Shown in pieces: positions 11,001 to 22,933 of a stretch of 64,000 nucleotides of DNA (its first letter is position 1; every line of letters begins with the position of its first letter). Position numbers and translations under genes: made by a program. The notes beneath the pieces were generated by a model. That model was given only the letters and a program-made list of their open reading frames with translations. It searched no databases and was not told where the DNA came from. The stretch lies in NCBI GenBank assembly GCA_023055355.1, contig JALJCS010000001.1, positions 74,999,381 to 75,063,380 on the forward strand. Reading direction: 5' to 3'. The stretch is from Agelaius tricolor. Its lineage: Eukaryota; Chordata; Aves; Passeriformes; Icteridae.

Positions 11001-13775
11001 ATTCTATACTCACTGTGCTGTGCCTTGCTGCTCTGGAGGCATGTTTGGCACAGAAGGAGGTTTGGGTTCTCTGTGTGGAAATGGGGGCCAGTGGGTATGT
11101 CTTCATGCTATAATGATGAGTCAGAACAGAGGTCTGAACTAGCTCTGAGCTGATACATCTGTGCTCCAGTTTGGTATTTAAATGATGTGTCCAGTCATCT
11201 TGTTGCTTGCGGTTGGGCCCCCTTGACACTGTATAAGAACAGGAAATTCTTGTGAGTTTCAGGTGCAATTAAGATAGAAGAAAAAATTATAGCCTAGTGA
11301 TTACACCAGAAGAGCAGAGATGACTGCAGATGTCCAAATGTTACCCTAAGCAAAGTCCACTTGGTGTCAAGGCTGCTGGTTCAGAGCCCTGTCAGAAGAA
11401 CCTTTGGCAACTGGGAGGATCAGGATTTGATATGGCAAGAGGTAGAAGGGTGTTAATGAACCTAAGACATGAAATTATATAAGTCAAAGTACTGTTGCAG
11501 ATATTTCTTCCAGTTTATTCTTTGCACTACAGCTTTGCATTTTTGAAGATCCAGAGAAGTTCTAGTTCATGCAGGTTAAGTTGGTGAAACTTTATGCAAA
11601 AAAAATCACAACTTCTGGATATGCTCTTAGGGGTTCTTATAATATATTTCCCTAGGAGAGAGAAAAAAAATGCATTCTTCCCACTCTTCCTTGTTCTGAT
11701 ATGGCTGAATTATGTCATCCTAAGTGTGCAAAAAAACCCCCTCCCTATTACTCAGAGTTCTTGTGCTTGCTTCCATTGACTAGGATATTTCTATGAACTT
11801 TTCTCCCCCTTTTAGAAATTAGAATGTTTACTCATTACTGCTTAATATATGAAATAAGTGACAATTAATTTGATGCCCAATTCTGAGGTTTCATTTTTTG
11901 TACTGAGTATCATATTCAATCTTCAGCTCTAAGAGCCACAGACCGCCTCTATCATGGAGAGTTCCTGTAACTAAATTCTCCACTGGAAAGAAAAGTATAG
12001 TTTTATTGAGACACTCAAGTTCTTTCTTTAAAGATAAGCATTGATGCCACTCTGTTGTGAATGAAGTGAATGTGAATATAAAAACCAGCTAGCATTATTT
12101 CTGGCTTTGCTCTCCACACCTATTGACATTCATTCATGTACATAAGGTGATGCCATTAATGACTCTTGTTGTGTTACAGTGACAGTCTCTGGTGGCTGTG
12201 ACTCTGAGGTATGTTTATGAAGTTTGTTCAGACCTCAGCCAATTATGAAGGGATGAATGACTTGGGGACCAAAGCCATCCTGCAAGAGAAACAAGTCTCC
12301 TCCACCATTATAGCATAGACTTACTTAGCAAAGCATTTCCAGGAGAGACATTTCATTCTTGGGACAAGTTCATGATGATCTGTGCTGCAGGGCTGTGCAC
12401 GCCACTCACTGACACCTCCTCTAATGCATTTCTTTTAAATATCTTGCTCTTGTTCTTGCAGAATTATCTTGCTAATAATGTCTACAGGAGAAAATGGCCA
12501 TGTGTGCAATTGAATGGCAAGCCAGCATTTTAGAACAGTAGTATAGTAATGAGTCATTCAAAAATGGGATTTGTGACAAAATTTACTATAATACAATTGT
12601 GAATTTTCTCTAGGTGCTAAACTAATATGCACTAGCTCAGTATGTTATGCCAGTTGCTATCTAGTCCATAAAAAAAACAGACTATGTGGCCTTCCTTGAA
12701 GAAATTTACAGGTGCACATACAGGTAGGGGGAAACAAATGGAAATAATACCACAATTTTGAGGAATAGAGCAGACTGGCCTTTCAGAATACTTAGAGGCT
12801 GGCTGTTGTTAAATGAGTTTATGGGAATAATACTAGGGGAAGGCCTTTTTTACCAGTTTTTGTGTTAAATAAACAGGAAATTCAAAGGGAAATTTGAAGG
12901 ATAAATAACTCAGAAGAGTTCTTCTCACATATGGGATTAAAAGCTTAAAACATAGTTTTAAATATTAAAACTAGACAATGGATGCAATTGCATAATGTGG
13001 GTCAAATGTTTCCATATCAGAAGAGAGGGTTGATACAGGCTGTGAAGATTGAGGGAATTTAGACAACAGTATCAGTACAAGGAGAAGCTGCAGAGGCTGA
13101 GCAGGTTAGTGGTCAACAGCAATAGAACAGAAGCTCAGCCCTGACTTAGCACATAAATGGCTGTGGTAGCGAAAGGCTGAGCTTGTGAAGCAATGGTGGG
13201 ACAAAACCATGCAGGAATGGGAAAGTCCCACTGTGAAAAGAGTCTGCAGCTCCTAAGCCTGTTTCTCTGAGGCTCTGGCTACAGATTAGCCAAGGGGGAG
13301 CCTTGGCTCATTGGGACAGAGTTCTTACTGTAGTAAATCTGCCTATGTATTATGGTCACTGCCAGACTAAAACATGAAATACAAACAAATTCCTATAGCA
13401 ATGCATCTAGCAACATGTCTAGTGACTGCAGCACTTCAGACTCATTGATTTTATTAATTAAGTCTCTTGACAAAATGGAATGTAGAACCCAGCGCGTTGG
13501 GTGCCTAGATTTGGTATGCAGTGGTGATGTGGGAAAGTTAACTTCAGGATGGGATCTGCTCCTGCAATGCATGAAACATACATCCAGACCATCATACTTT
13601 ACCAAGATGTAGCTCACAAGGGACATGCTAAGGATATAAAGCACCATTCCAAGGCCCTGCCCTGGACACACAGCTCCAATGGCTCCCGGGCTGCAGGGCT
13701 GTCCCTCAGTGAAGGTGTAGGTAGTTAACTGCAGCTGTTGTTTCACAGAACTCAGAGGTTCACACATCCATGACT
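8098..13775. other. Intergenic unique sequence
   Basis: Apart from a short AT/TG-rich stretch at 8311-8374 that can fold back on itself (tgtgtttg against caaacaca), I see only unique sequence. Several open frames of up to about 120 codons lie in the GC-richer parts near 9.2-9.6 kb, 10.2-10.6 kb and 13.4-13.8 kb. They have no recognisable domain, no splice context and no neighbouring exon, so I call nothing coding. Confidence 0.55.
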
Positions 13776-13779
13776 GTTC

Positions 13780-13995
13780 CTCCTAAGATGTAGGATTACA
13801 GCCAGACTGGGGATTAGACAGGGAATAGTTAGACTTGGGGTTTGGACTAAAGAGCCATTAAATCCCTTCCAACCCAAACAACTCGATGCTTCTCTGACTG
13901 CAAGGCCAGCAAGCAGAAGATCTGAGATGAAGATATGGACTTCTTCCCTGCAGAACAGACCAGCTGCAGCAGAGGGCAGCCAAAGTAGGCTGCTG
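13780..13995 (+). mobile_element. Probable degraded CR1 pieces
   Basis: The phrase tttggactaaagagcc, then cccttccaacccaaac, resembles the end of a plus-strand CR1. 'gagggcagccaaagtaggct', then 'gatctggggactctttcc', resembles a region further 5' in the element. The order and decay suggest two pieces or a rearranged copy. Borders are poor. Confidence 0.35.
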
Positions 13996-16285
13996 ATCTG
14001 GGGACTCTTTCCAAGGAAGTCATGCCTGTAAATCTTGAGCAAAGGAATCAAATCTGGGTGCTCCCCCCATCCTGGGAGTGAAGGATGTCACACACTCTGT
14101 TTTAGAAGAGTGCAAGCTGCATTTTTTTTTGGAGATGGTTTGAGAGGGTCTGCCATATCTAGTTGTTTCATTTTCATGGCAGAATACCTTCATTTTAATT
14201 AATACAGGTTAAATATTTGCTACCCTGATAGATCCAACAGCGCAGTTTGTCAAAACTGCTGGGGGACATAACTGTCATGGCACAGCAGGATAAATTCTGT
14301 TTATATCCAGAGTTTTAGGTCCTGAAGTTAGAGAATGTAGACCTCTTCATGATTAGGCACTAGCTAAGCAGGGGTGGTTCAGGCTGCAGCTTTCAGTTTC
14401 TGTGGCTGCTCCTCAGTTAAGTGCCTTACTCAAGATGTCAGAGGAAGACTCTGGAGGAAGGCAAAGGCATCCAGGCTTTCCATATCCTTGGCTACTGTCT
14501 TAAACTGTAGACTGTGTATCTTTTTAGTATTTTTCATTGAGGATACTTATTCACAGAAACCAAAGCATTACTATGTTGGAGGAGTTTATCTGAAACGTCT
14601 GGAGCATAAGCAGAGCCCAGACAGCTGTTAATACATCCTTAGCAAGAGGAATAGCTACGAAAAACATTTTGTAACGGACTGATATCAAGTAAAACTATCT
14701 AAAGCATTAAGTAATTTTAAAGTTTCCACTCAGAACAAAGTTAAGAGAGAAAGGAATTTATTGAACTATTTTAGCATGAGTCGAAAACTTGAGTGCCACT
14801 ATCAAATTGTGAGATGTGTCGTGGTGGAATTGTTTTTTTTTTAAAGATACTTTAGAAAATAATCAAATAATTGTATTTATCAGATCAAATCCCAAACTGA
14901 TTGCACTTAAACATTTTTCTGTTTCATGATCAGGTTGGGTTTTTCTGAGAAAAAGCACACTGAGAAGCCCACTGATGTGGAAATCATTCAAGCTTATGCT
15001 TTTCAAATGCATGTTGAGTTCTTTGTGAAAATTTGATGCTTTATATAAACACTGATTATAATTATTGTGGACAAACAGGGTCCTCAGAAGGGTGAGAGCT
15101 GGAGAGCTGGTATAATGTAGACTAGCTGCTCTAAGTGTTCAAGATGCCAAGAGCATAACAGGGTTTCCTTCTGTCCCAGCTGGTCTGCATGAAGGGAAGG
15201 GCTGGCTTGGAGGCTGTGACTTAGAGGCTTTTCCTCCTCAATAAGCACAGGAACTGGCTTTTCAGCCCTGCAGCCTCCCTGGAGACAGCCCCAGGTGGCA
15301 GTGGGATGGGACACTGGGGATCACAGAGATTAGCCACGTGAGTGGCAGCAGGCTGCAGACATCTAAGTATTTAGCTGACTAGTATTAGACTTAAGAAATC
15401 ATTTTCATTTCTTGCAGAAATGTTTCTATCTTTATCAGGAGCTGGGAACTTTTATGTTCTTAACCATGTCTATAAATACTGAAAACAGTGAGGATTTTCT
15501 CCTTTGAGACATCTCTATTTTTAAGAACACAGTTGGTAGTCACAGACATCTCATCCACACAACTGCTGTGCCAGCAGTAGCAGCAGTTCAGGTGCTATTC
15601 CTGCAGCCCTGCTCGGGGCCTGGAGTCCCTGCGACAAGCAGGGCCTGGTTCCTCCCTGCCTGCACAGCCAGGGGTGGCTCAGCGCAGCCACTGTGCAGTG
15701 CCCACAGGACCCAGAGCCACGTTTTGTCTGAAGGTTTGGTCTGTGCACAGTATCAGTCACTGTTTGCTGCAATGGAGCATTCTCTAACCAGGCTCTTGAA
15801 GAATGGTTAAAAAGGCAAAATAAGGGATTTTCTTGTGAAATGCAGGCTTTAAAATGTCACTGACATGCAGAGATCCCTCTAATTTCTAGGGGCTGCTGAA
15901 TATGCAGAATTTATGCTCATATTGATTGAGGATTATCGAGATGCAGTGCTGGTAATGCCTACCAGCACCAGAATTGTATTTACCAACAGCATCTCCCTGC
16001 TGTACCAGTGATGCCATCTTTAACTCTCTCATGAGAAGGGAATAATTGGCTCTTTGCCCCAAATCACCACACAATAACTATTAGCACAGCAGTTAATAAA
16101 TTAGCAACTGCTAAGATGCCTTTTTGTTTGGTGTAACACACACATGCAAACACACATCCCATGGGTGATGTGGGGACCTCAGGAGTCACCAGGGGCCACT
16201 GGGGACCCCTCAAACAGGGCTCACCTCCCTTTTGTCTCCCAGGCCCTCAGGTGGTCACCACCTCCCACTGCCACACTTCCTGAAA
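13996..16285. other. Intergenic unique sequence
   Basis: No gene or repeat that I can support. A GC-richer patch at about 15555-15760 has overlapping open frames on both strands, but none shows a protein family feature. Confidence 0.5.
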
Positions 16286-16289
16286 GGCC

Positions 16290-16545
16290 TAAAATCACAG
16301 GATCACAGAACTGTTAGGGTTGGAAGGGACCTCTGGAGATCACCTAGTGCAGCCCCTGCCAAGGCAGGGTCACAGGAATGTCTCCGGAGATGAAGATTTC
16401 AAGGCCTCCCTGGGGAGCCTTTTCCAGTGCTCTGCCACTCTCAATGTAAAGTTCTTCCTCATGTTGAGGTGAACTTCCTGTGTTTTAGTTCATTGCCACT
16501 GCTCCTGTCACTGGGCACCCCTGAAAGTCTGGCACCAGCCAGGCA
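16290..16545 (-). mobile_element. CR1 LINE, 3' half of an interrupted minus-strand copy
   Basis: The sequence from aaaatcacaggatcacagaa through gttggaagggacctctggag to 'tcactgggcacccctgaaag' follows a CR1 subfamily in reverse orientation. Its continuation appears only after about 16916, so the copy was split by the plus-strand element between. Confidence 0.85.
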
Positions 16546-16915
16546 CTTCAGGCTGGAGGAGACTGAGGGAAGACTTCATTTCAGTCTTCAACATCCTCAT
16601 GAGGGGAAGTGGAGGGGCAAGCAGCAATGTCTCCTCTCTGGTGACCAGGGACAGGATCCAAGGGAGTGGCTTGAAGCTGAGTCAGGAGATGTTTAGGTTA
16701 CATATCAGGAAAAGGTTTTTCACCCAGAGGTTGGCCGGACACTGGAACAGGCTCCCCAGGACAGTGGACACAACACCAAGAGAGTTCAAGAAGCACTCGG
16801 ACATTTTAAGGCACATGGTGACTCTTGGAATGTCATCCTATGCAGGGCCAGGAGTTGGACTTCTTGATTCTGATGGGTGCCTTCAAACTCAGCAAATTCT
16901 ATGATTCTGATTCTG
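16546..16915 (+). mobile_element. CR1 LINE inserted into an older CR1, plus orientation
   Basis: It starts near ggctggaggagactgaggga and ends with aattctatgattctgattct, the octamer tail. The frame at 16599-16904 reads the ORF2 C-terminus (KRFFTQRLAGHWNRLPR, then FKKHSDILRHMVTLGMSS and YAGPGVGLLDS). It is better preserved than the element it interrupts. Confidence 0.87.
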
Positions 16916-17100
16916 AGCACCTGCCTTTGACATATTTATATGCACTAATGAGATTCCCCTCTGTTTTCTCTTGACTGAACAGGCCCAGCTCCCACAGTGT
17001 CTTCTCATACGGGAGATGCTCCCGACCCCACATCATCTTTGTGGCCTCCGCTGGACCCTCTCCATTAGTTCCTTGTTTTTCTTGCACTGAGGACCCCAGA
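16916..17100 (-). mobile_element. CR1 LINE, 5' half of the interrupted minus-strand copy
   Basis: 'gagattcccctctgttttct', then 'actgaacaggcccagctccc' and 'catcatctttgtggcctccg', resume the minus-strand CR1 of 16290-16545 at a point further 5' in the element. The copy ends about 40 bp before the CpG island of PUM2. Confidence 0.83.
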
Positions 17101-17226
17101 GGTGGAGACAGTAAGTGAGAGTGAGCACAAACACACAGAGCCCGACACTAACGCTGTCTGGCGGCGGGAAGGGCAGGGATAGGGACGTTCCCCTGCCGCG
17201 GTGCCCGCACTGAGGGGCGGCGGGCG

Positions 17227-17236
17227 GCGCATGCGC
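17227..17236. promoter_or_regulatory. Candidate NRF1 site
   Basis: GCGCATGCGC is the exact palindromic core of the NRF1 motif. It lies in the CpG island about 320 bp upstream of the first splice donor. Confidence 0.6.
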
Positions 17237-17369
17237 GGCGGAAGGGGCCGGGGGCCGCCGCCTCCTCCCTCCGCCTCCCCGCGGGCCGGGCCGGGGCGCG
17301 CAGGCGCGGCGGGGCCGGGGCGGGCGGGCCGAGCGGCGGCGGCGGCCGGGGGGAGCGGCCGGGGAGGTT

Positions 17370-17548
17370 CAGCCGCGCTCTCGCTGTCCCTGTCCCTCCG
17401 CGCCATGTTGTTGTGAGCCCCGGGCGGGCGGGAGGGGAGGCAGGAAGGAGCGGCGCCCAGCGGGAACGGCAGGAGGAGGAGGAAGGGGCCGGCGGGCGGG
17501 CAGGCGTGTCCCAGCGGCCGCTCCGGCTCCATCGCCGCCAGCCAGCCC
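17370..17548 (+). other. PUM2: PUM2 non-coding first exon (start approximate)
   Basis: The right end is set by the donor CCC|gtgagtacc at 17549. The transcription start is not determinable; a pyrimidine-rich stretch, ctctcgctgtccctgtccct near 17378, is a plausible place. The exon has no frame that joins to the Pumilio protein. It contains a minimal upstream ORF, ATG TTG TTG TGA, at 17405-17416. CCATGTT at 17404 resembles a YY1 core, a common element just downstream of starts in such promoters. Confidence 0.6.
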
Positions 17549-20500
17549 GTGAGTACCCCCGGGGGGCCGGCGCCGCGCTGGGAAGGCCGCAGGCGGGCGG
17601 AGCGGGCGGGCGGGCCCCCCTTCCTCCAGCCCCCTTTTGTCTGCGGGCTCGGCTGCGCGCCGAGGGAGGGGAGAGGGAGGAGGAGGAGGAGGAGGAGGGA
17701 GGAGAGGGAGGGGGCCATGTTGTGGCAGGTCACCGGGCGGCGCGGGGCCTGCGCGGCGGCCTCGCCGCCTTTGTGTCCGCCCGGGAGCGGCGCCGAGGTG
17801 GGGACAGAGCGAGCGCCGTGAGGGGCGGTGGCGCCGGGGAAGCGGGCGAGGGAGGGGCGGCATTGTGCACTCGGAGAGGCTCGGGGGGAGCCGACCCCGG
17901 CCCGGCGGGGTGTGCGGGGCCGCGTTGGTGCTCGGGGGAGCTTCGGGGGCCCGGGGCAGACGGGGGCGGACGCAGCACCGGGGCTACAATGGGCTCCGGC
18001 TCGGGGGGAGCGGAGACGGGGGCGGCGCTCGGACCCCACGGGCCATTGCGTGGCTGGGATCACACGGGCTTTGTTCGAACGTACGAAAAACTTGTGTTAT
18101 TTTTTTAGTGCTCTTAAAGATAATAACCGCTTCCTGAGAGTGCAGCGAGAAGGCCGAATGCCTTTAGTAGCTGGTGGCACACAATGAAGCGCTAGGGTTT
18201 GATTCTGCTTCAAACCTGCCCGTGCAGACCACAAAAACAAAAAGTTGAGGAAAATGCCTCCTGTCCTGAGTGGATCGTGCGTACAGCGAACAGTTTGGGG
18301 TTAATCTCCGTGGCAGTTATTGTGCAAAGATTTTTGGGTTTTGTTTTGGCATTGTTTTCTTTCGTGTATTTCCTAAGGTCAGACCTTATTTCTTTGAGAG
18401 AAAATATTTTGGGACGGTTTATATTCTTCTCGTTTACAGTTTGTAGCAAGATGGCTTAATACCAAAATGTGTAGCGTGTTTGAGATGTGATAAAGAGGTT
18501 CTTATCACCCGATTTCGGGATGCTTTTTTCTGAGCAATTAGATGTGTATGAGCAATGTGAATCAGTAAAACTTTTAATTCGCCTAATATTCCCTATATAT
18601 GCTGCATGTTAAAGAAATAGTTTGAGGTTTATTTTACTTTCTCTTTGTTGCATTTCCACCGAGATATCAGGCCTTCATAGTTTCAGTGAGCTGATGGTGT
18701 AGCTCTTCAGGTATGTGGGATATGAATGCATTTGAAATATAATAACTATGCCATGTTACCGTTTTTACACATAAAGCATAGTTTTGTGTTATATTTAGTC
18801 ACGTCTAGGTTTAGAACCAGATGTTAACAACAGTCGCAGTTTTGTTGAGAAGCTGAGGCAAATGTTGCCTGATTTGCTCAAAACTCTGTGTCAACACGAG
18901 TATAAATATGCTAGGGAAGTGGGAGAAGGAAACTCACATTAAAAGGGAAATGCTAATTTAGTGGTGGTGTAGTTTGGGTTATATGGGTGGAAATGACACC
19001 AAATCACCTGACAGTTTTCTGAAGTGTTCAGAGTTGAAAATTTGGAATTTGGCCCAGCAGAATGGTTAGTAGGCAAATGCATGTGAGAAACTGCTTGATA
19101 ATGCACATTCTGCAGTTTATAATGTGGATGGTGTGCATAGGAAAGCCCATGTTATTTGAATACTCTTTTTTCTGCATTAATAACAATGGTTTGTTTTTAT
19201 TTTTTCCTTGAGTGTCACTTTGTAGTAAAAAATCTTCTGTGTTAGGGATGTTGGCACAGCGCTGAGGCAATTGTAATTGTATCTGGTATCGTGATTGAGC
19301 TAATAGTGCAAGGAGCTGGACTCGCCTGCCTTTTTATGAGAAGATACCTCTTGTTATGACAGTTTATATTAAATCTTACAGTGGATTGTGGAGTACACTG
19401 AAGGCTTTATGTAGCTGTTTTCCTTGGGTGTTCCTCTGCAATGCTCTCGGTGGGCCAGATGTTGCACATGTTTAGGGCAAGGGTGTTAACAGAACATCAG
19501 CTTGCTGAAACTGTGAACTAGATCTGATTTTTAAACAGCACTTTCTAGTTCTTGCCCTTCTAGATATTGCCCCCTCTCCTTCATTTAGTGATATTTGAGT
19601 GTGCTCTGAATAATCAGCATGTGTAGAAACATTCTCCTTGATAATTTCATCTTTTTCTTTGTACACTGGTTTCCAAAATCCCCAAATTATTAGACCAAGT
19701 TTTTATACACAGAGGCAAGTAAGCCAGTAGAAGGTTTGAATTCCTGCTTGTATGTCTTCCTGCTTTTTTTTGAATGTGGAATGATATGAAAATCAGCTGT
19801 CTATTGCACTAAGAAGAAACCTAAATTCTCTTGAATGTTAAATTCTTTGTTGAGAATCTCCTGTAAAATGAGCATTAGTACATTGTATTTTCTTTTTACA
19901 AAGTTTGATAGAATCTCTACAGAGGAAACAACATAAGACAGTAGACATGGTGTGTAAGTGCTTCTCATTGTGTGTATCAAAAGTGTAGGCATGGAAGAGA
20001 GTTATCAATCTTCTTTCTTTTCGAGTAATTCAGGTGAAAATGTTTGCCTCATTTAATTGGGATTTCCCCACCCATAACATAACTGTTGTCTTGCTTGTTG
20101 CACATAAGCCAGTGCCCAGGCCTTTGTCTTGGCAATGAGGAAAGAAATCTTTCCTTTAAAAGCTCCTGTAACAAATAATACCAATTGTGTAGTGTTGCTA
20201 AGTAATGAAGTTGGAGTCACTTCACAGTTGTATAGTAGAAAAGCATTTTAAATTGCATCAAAACATGTGAAGAATTCAGTTCTAGCTGCTTCATGTCATT
20301 TCAAACAAGTTATATAGAGTTTATACAATGGCTTGCATGCTGAAACTTTACAGCAAGATTTAGTTTGGATTTCACTCAGAGTACCTGCTGTGGCTTTTAG
20401 AATAGTAGTCAAGAGCTGATATGTGAAATGTTTAGCTTACAAATAAAGACTACTTTTCTCTAAAGATTATATTTCATTATTGCTTAACAGATACTTTTTC

Positions 20501-22593
20501 TAAACATGGTTATTTAAGAACAGTTGTAGGTATGTAGAAGAAATACATCTGAGGAGGTTATGACAACCATCTTAGGAGTTAAGAAGAAAATGCCTAACTC
20601 CATAGCAAAAACATCTCAGTAATGAGCCACACTAGATTTTTTTGCCAGTTCTCTGTATATGCATCTCTTTGCACTAAACTTGAGTGGTGATGTGATCTGC
20701 TGTCCTCTGCAGGCTATGCTGAAAACACATCTGCGGCCTTTCTAGCAGGCTTATTTTTTGACACCAAATATTTGTGTACCTTGGACTAAATAATCTGGTT
20801 TACATTTTGTAGTTGTGATTATTTTTAATCTAATTTTTCATATAACTCCAGGATAGGTTGCCTCTTGCTTCACTGAGGTGTTGGCAAAAGTCTCAGTTAC
20901 AGGTAATAGATCTGGTTGTCTGTCTTTCCAAATAATGCTTTCAGTATGTAAATCCTAGTGGAAGTAAGTGGAGTCATGTCAGATCTATGTGTTCATAACT
21001 TTGCTCTTAGGTTTCATCCATGTTTTTTTAGGAAGAATTTTGGGTGATGGATTGAACTAGTCATATGGTCATTTTGCATGGCTGATAGGAAAGTTTCATG
21101 TAGAATTAGATCATAAATCTCTTCAAAAAGGAAGTGAGTTTTTAAAAGCTGCATTAATTCTGTAACTCTTCACATGTGTGTATTGATTAAATACAAAGCT
21201 AGACTTGCTGGAAATGACTTTGTGTAGTTGATCTAAAAATAAGTCTAGCTTGACTCCTATATTTCAAGTATCTTCTGCTTGTCTCCTCTATGATATATAT
21301 TGCTTAAATTTTAGTTCTGGCATGGTACAATGATGAGTTATTCACATAGTCTGAAGAAGTTGCAGAGCTTATGTTACTACGGTATTTTGACAATAAGCAA
21401 AAAAATACTGTAACAGTGCTGATAAGACAAAGTAGGTTTAGATCTTGCATTACTCACAAAACCAAGATTGTTCAAGATTAGAAAAATACTCCTACCATAT
21501 AACTGTCTATATATTATATTTTTCCTTAAAGATGTGACATTTGGTAGTCTGTAAGACTCCGTGAATATGGTAGAACTGTGTAGAGGGATTAAAGGACTGG
21601 TTTATTTTGTCTATATTTGGGATCTAAGTGTTGTAGTCTGATTAAATATCTATCCACATATGTTAGATTTTAATTGGACTTGCCATTTTCCTTTAGCATG
21701 AAAAATAAGACATTTCTAAGAGTTGAATTTTTTTTCTCCCTTAAGAAGTACTTATCTGAGATTGTAGGTGGTATTTTGTGCTTTATTTATGTCCATTCAG
21801 ATACCAAGAGGCTGATAATAGATCAGTTATGGAAGATTAGGAATGTGTGGAGATCATTAAGTGTGGGTGTTCAGGCAGGGATAGGTGTTTTTTCCTGACA
21901 AGATTTTGTCGATACCAGAGTGTTTTGCTGCTGTCATTTATAATTGTTTTAAGCTATGTCTTAAATGTTTCACAAGTGAGCTGTTGAATTTAATTTTAAT
22001 CTGAGTCTGAAATCTTTGTTTTGTGAAGACCCCCACATGTACTGTTGTGTGGGTTAGAGACCTTTAATGTCAATTACTATGTTAGAATGTTGTGTGGCTT
22101 AACACATTTGAAAGAACAATTGAGACTGGGGTTTAAGAGTGAGATGTAGTTCCCATAGAAAAGTTAGTTTTCTCTGCTACTTTGATACATAGTCTCCTAA
22201 TTATAGAATCAGACATAGCAGTATAACAGAATTAGTGGTTTTACACATCATGAGTAATAATGTAAAAGAAACTGCTGCCTTTGTGATTGAAAATTGTATT
22301 TTGATTTTTTTAGCAAGGAAATACGTGGGCAAGCATTTATAATGTATGGAGCTCTACCATTTTAATATACTATTTTGTAAAAACCTCTGTGGTGCTTTTT
22401 TTTGCTTGTAGAGTCGTAGTTTGGCAGTGGCATTTAATATTTAAAGTTTAAATCAGTAAACATATTTCCTAATAAGTATTGTTCTTGTATTGCTTGGACT
22501 TCTTTTGTTTTTTTCTAGTCCTAATTTATTAGAGCTATATATTTTAAGATACGTAGGAGAGCCTTTTTTGTTATTAAAAGTTTTTCTTTTTAG
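17549..22593 (+). other. PUM2: PUM2 intron after the first exon
   Basis: The first 500 bp are still CpG island, including a purine tract at 17661-17714 with repeated GGA. The rest is AT-rich unique sequence with no repeat I can name. Open frames are short and featureless. Confidence 0.65.
17661..17714 (+). repeat. GGA-rich purine tract
   Basis: A 54-base nearly pure G/A stretch with several GGA units in tandem, about 110 bp past the first PUM2 splice donor. In the nascent RNA it could form G-quadruplex structure; that is inference. Confidence 0.8.
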
Positions 22594-22933
22594 CTTTCTG
22601 TGTGGAATGAGCATTTTTTGTGTCCTAGGCATGGATGAAGTGTCCTGGCTGGAGATCAGGGGAATGATGCATTGGTGTGGAAGCCAGTGGGGTTGGAGTA
22701 GGGGTTGCCCCACCTGAAGCAGTAGCTGCAGTAACATCAGGGCCCAGTTCAGGTGGAAACACTCCTCACACCATCCCTGTAACTCTGGTGTCAGCTGCTT
22801 CCAGTGCCCAGCTACCTCTCAGTGAAGGTTCTCCATGCCACAGCTGGAATTTCTTCCAGCAGCAGGCTGGAGGGCAGCTGTGTCTGGCAAACCCTGCTGG
22901 CCCACAGGAGATGGGGTTCATATAAGTCATCCA
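22594..22933 (+). pseudogene. PUM2: Decayed ancestral N-terminal exon of PUM2
   Basis: A pyrimidine-rich tttttctttttag acceptor ends at 22593, and a CCA|gtaggt donor begins at 22934. From ATG 22607 the first frame reads MSIFCVLGMDEVSW, like the PUM1 start MSVACVLKRKAVLW. Around 22671-22677 the likeness moves to another frame: IPVTLVSAASSAQL (PUM1 MPVVLTSGTGSQAQ) and FFQQQAGGQL (PUM1 FFQRQHGEQL). Near 22881 it returns to the first frame and ends WPTGDGVHISHP at the donor (PUM1 WPTGDNIHAEHQ). In PUM1 the next residues are VRSMDELNHDFQ; in this gene the next exon starts [12 protein letters not shown], in phase 0. The first-frame ORF stops at the TGA of 22715-22717. The exon could survive as a 5' UTR exon. 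A sequencing error could mimic one shift but hardly two. PUM1 residues are from memory. Confidence 0.78.

Larger units (their letters stand above)
17140..18060 (+). promoter_or_regulatory. PUM2: CpG-island promoter of PUM2
   Basis: About 0.9 kb of very GC- and CpG-rich DNA, unlike anything else in the window. It holds a palindromic NRF1-type site, many GGGGCGG-type GC boxes (for example near 17305-17330) and no obvious TATA box, as expected of a broadly expressed gene. Long open frames in several phases (up to 332 codons on the minus strand) are a by-product of base composition and not genes. A divergent transcript toward the transporter is possible but not shown by the sequence. Confidence 0.85.

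Noticed and set aside
13393..13767. A 124-codon minus-strand frame
   Set aside because: No family likeness; ends beside degraded CR1-like sequence; could be a decayed repeat.
17065..18063. A 332-codon open frame on the minus strand and overlapping frames up to 231 codons on the plus strand
   Set aside because: They lie in the CpG island; stops are rare there because of base composition. The translations are proline-, alanine-, glycine- and arginine-rich with no domain.
22671..22885. Programmed ribosomal frameshifting to read the old PUM2 N-terminal exon
   Set aside because: Two opposite shifts would be needed, and I see no slippery heptamer or obvious following structure at either point; decay is simpler.
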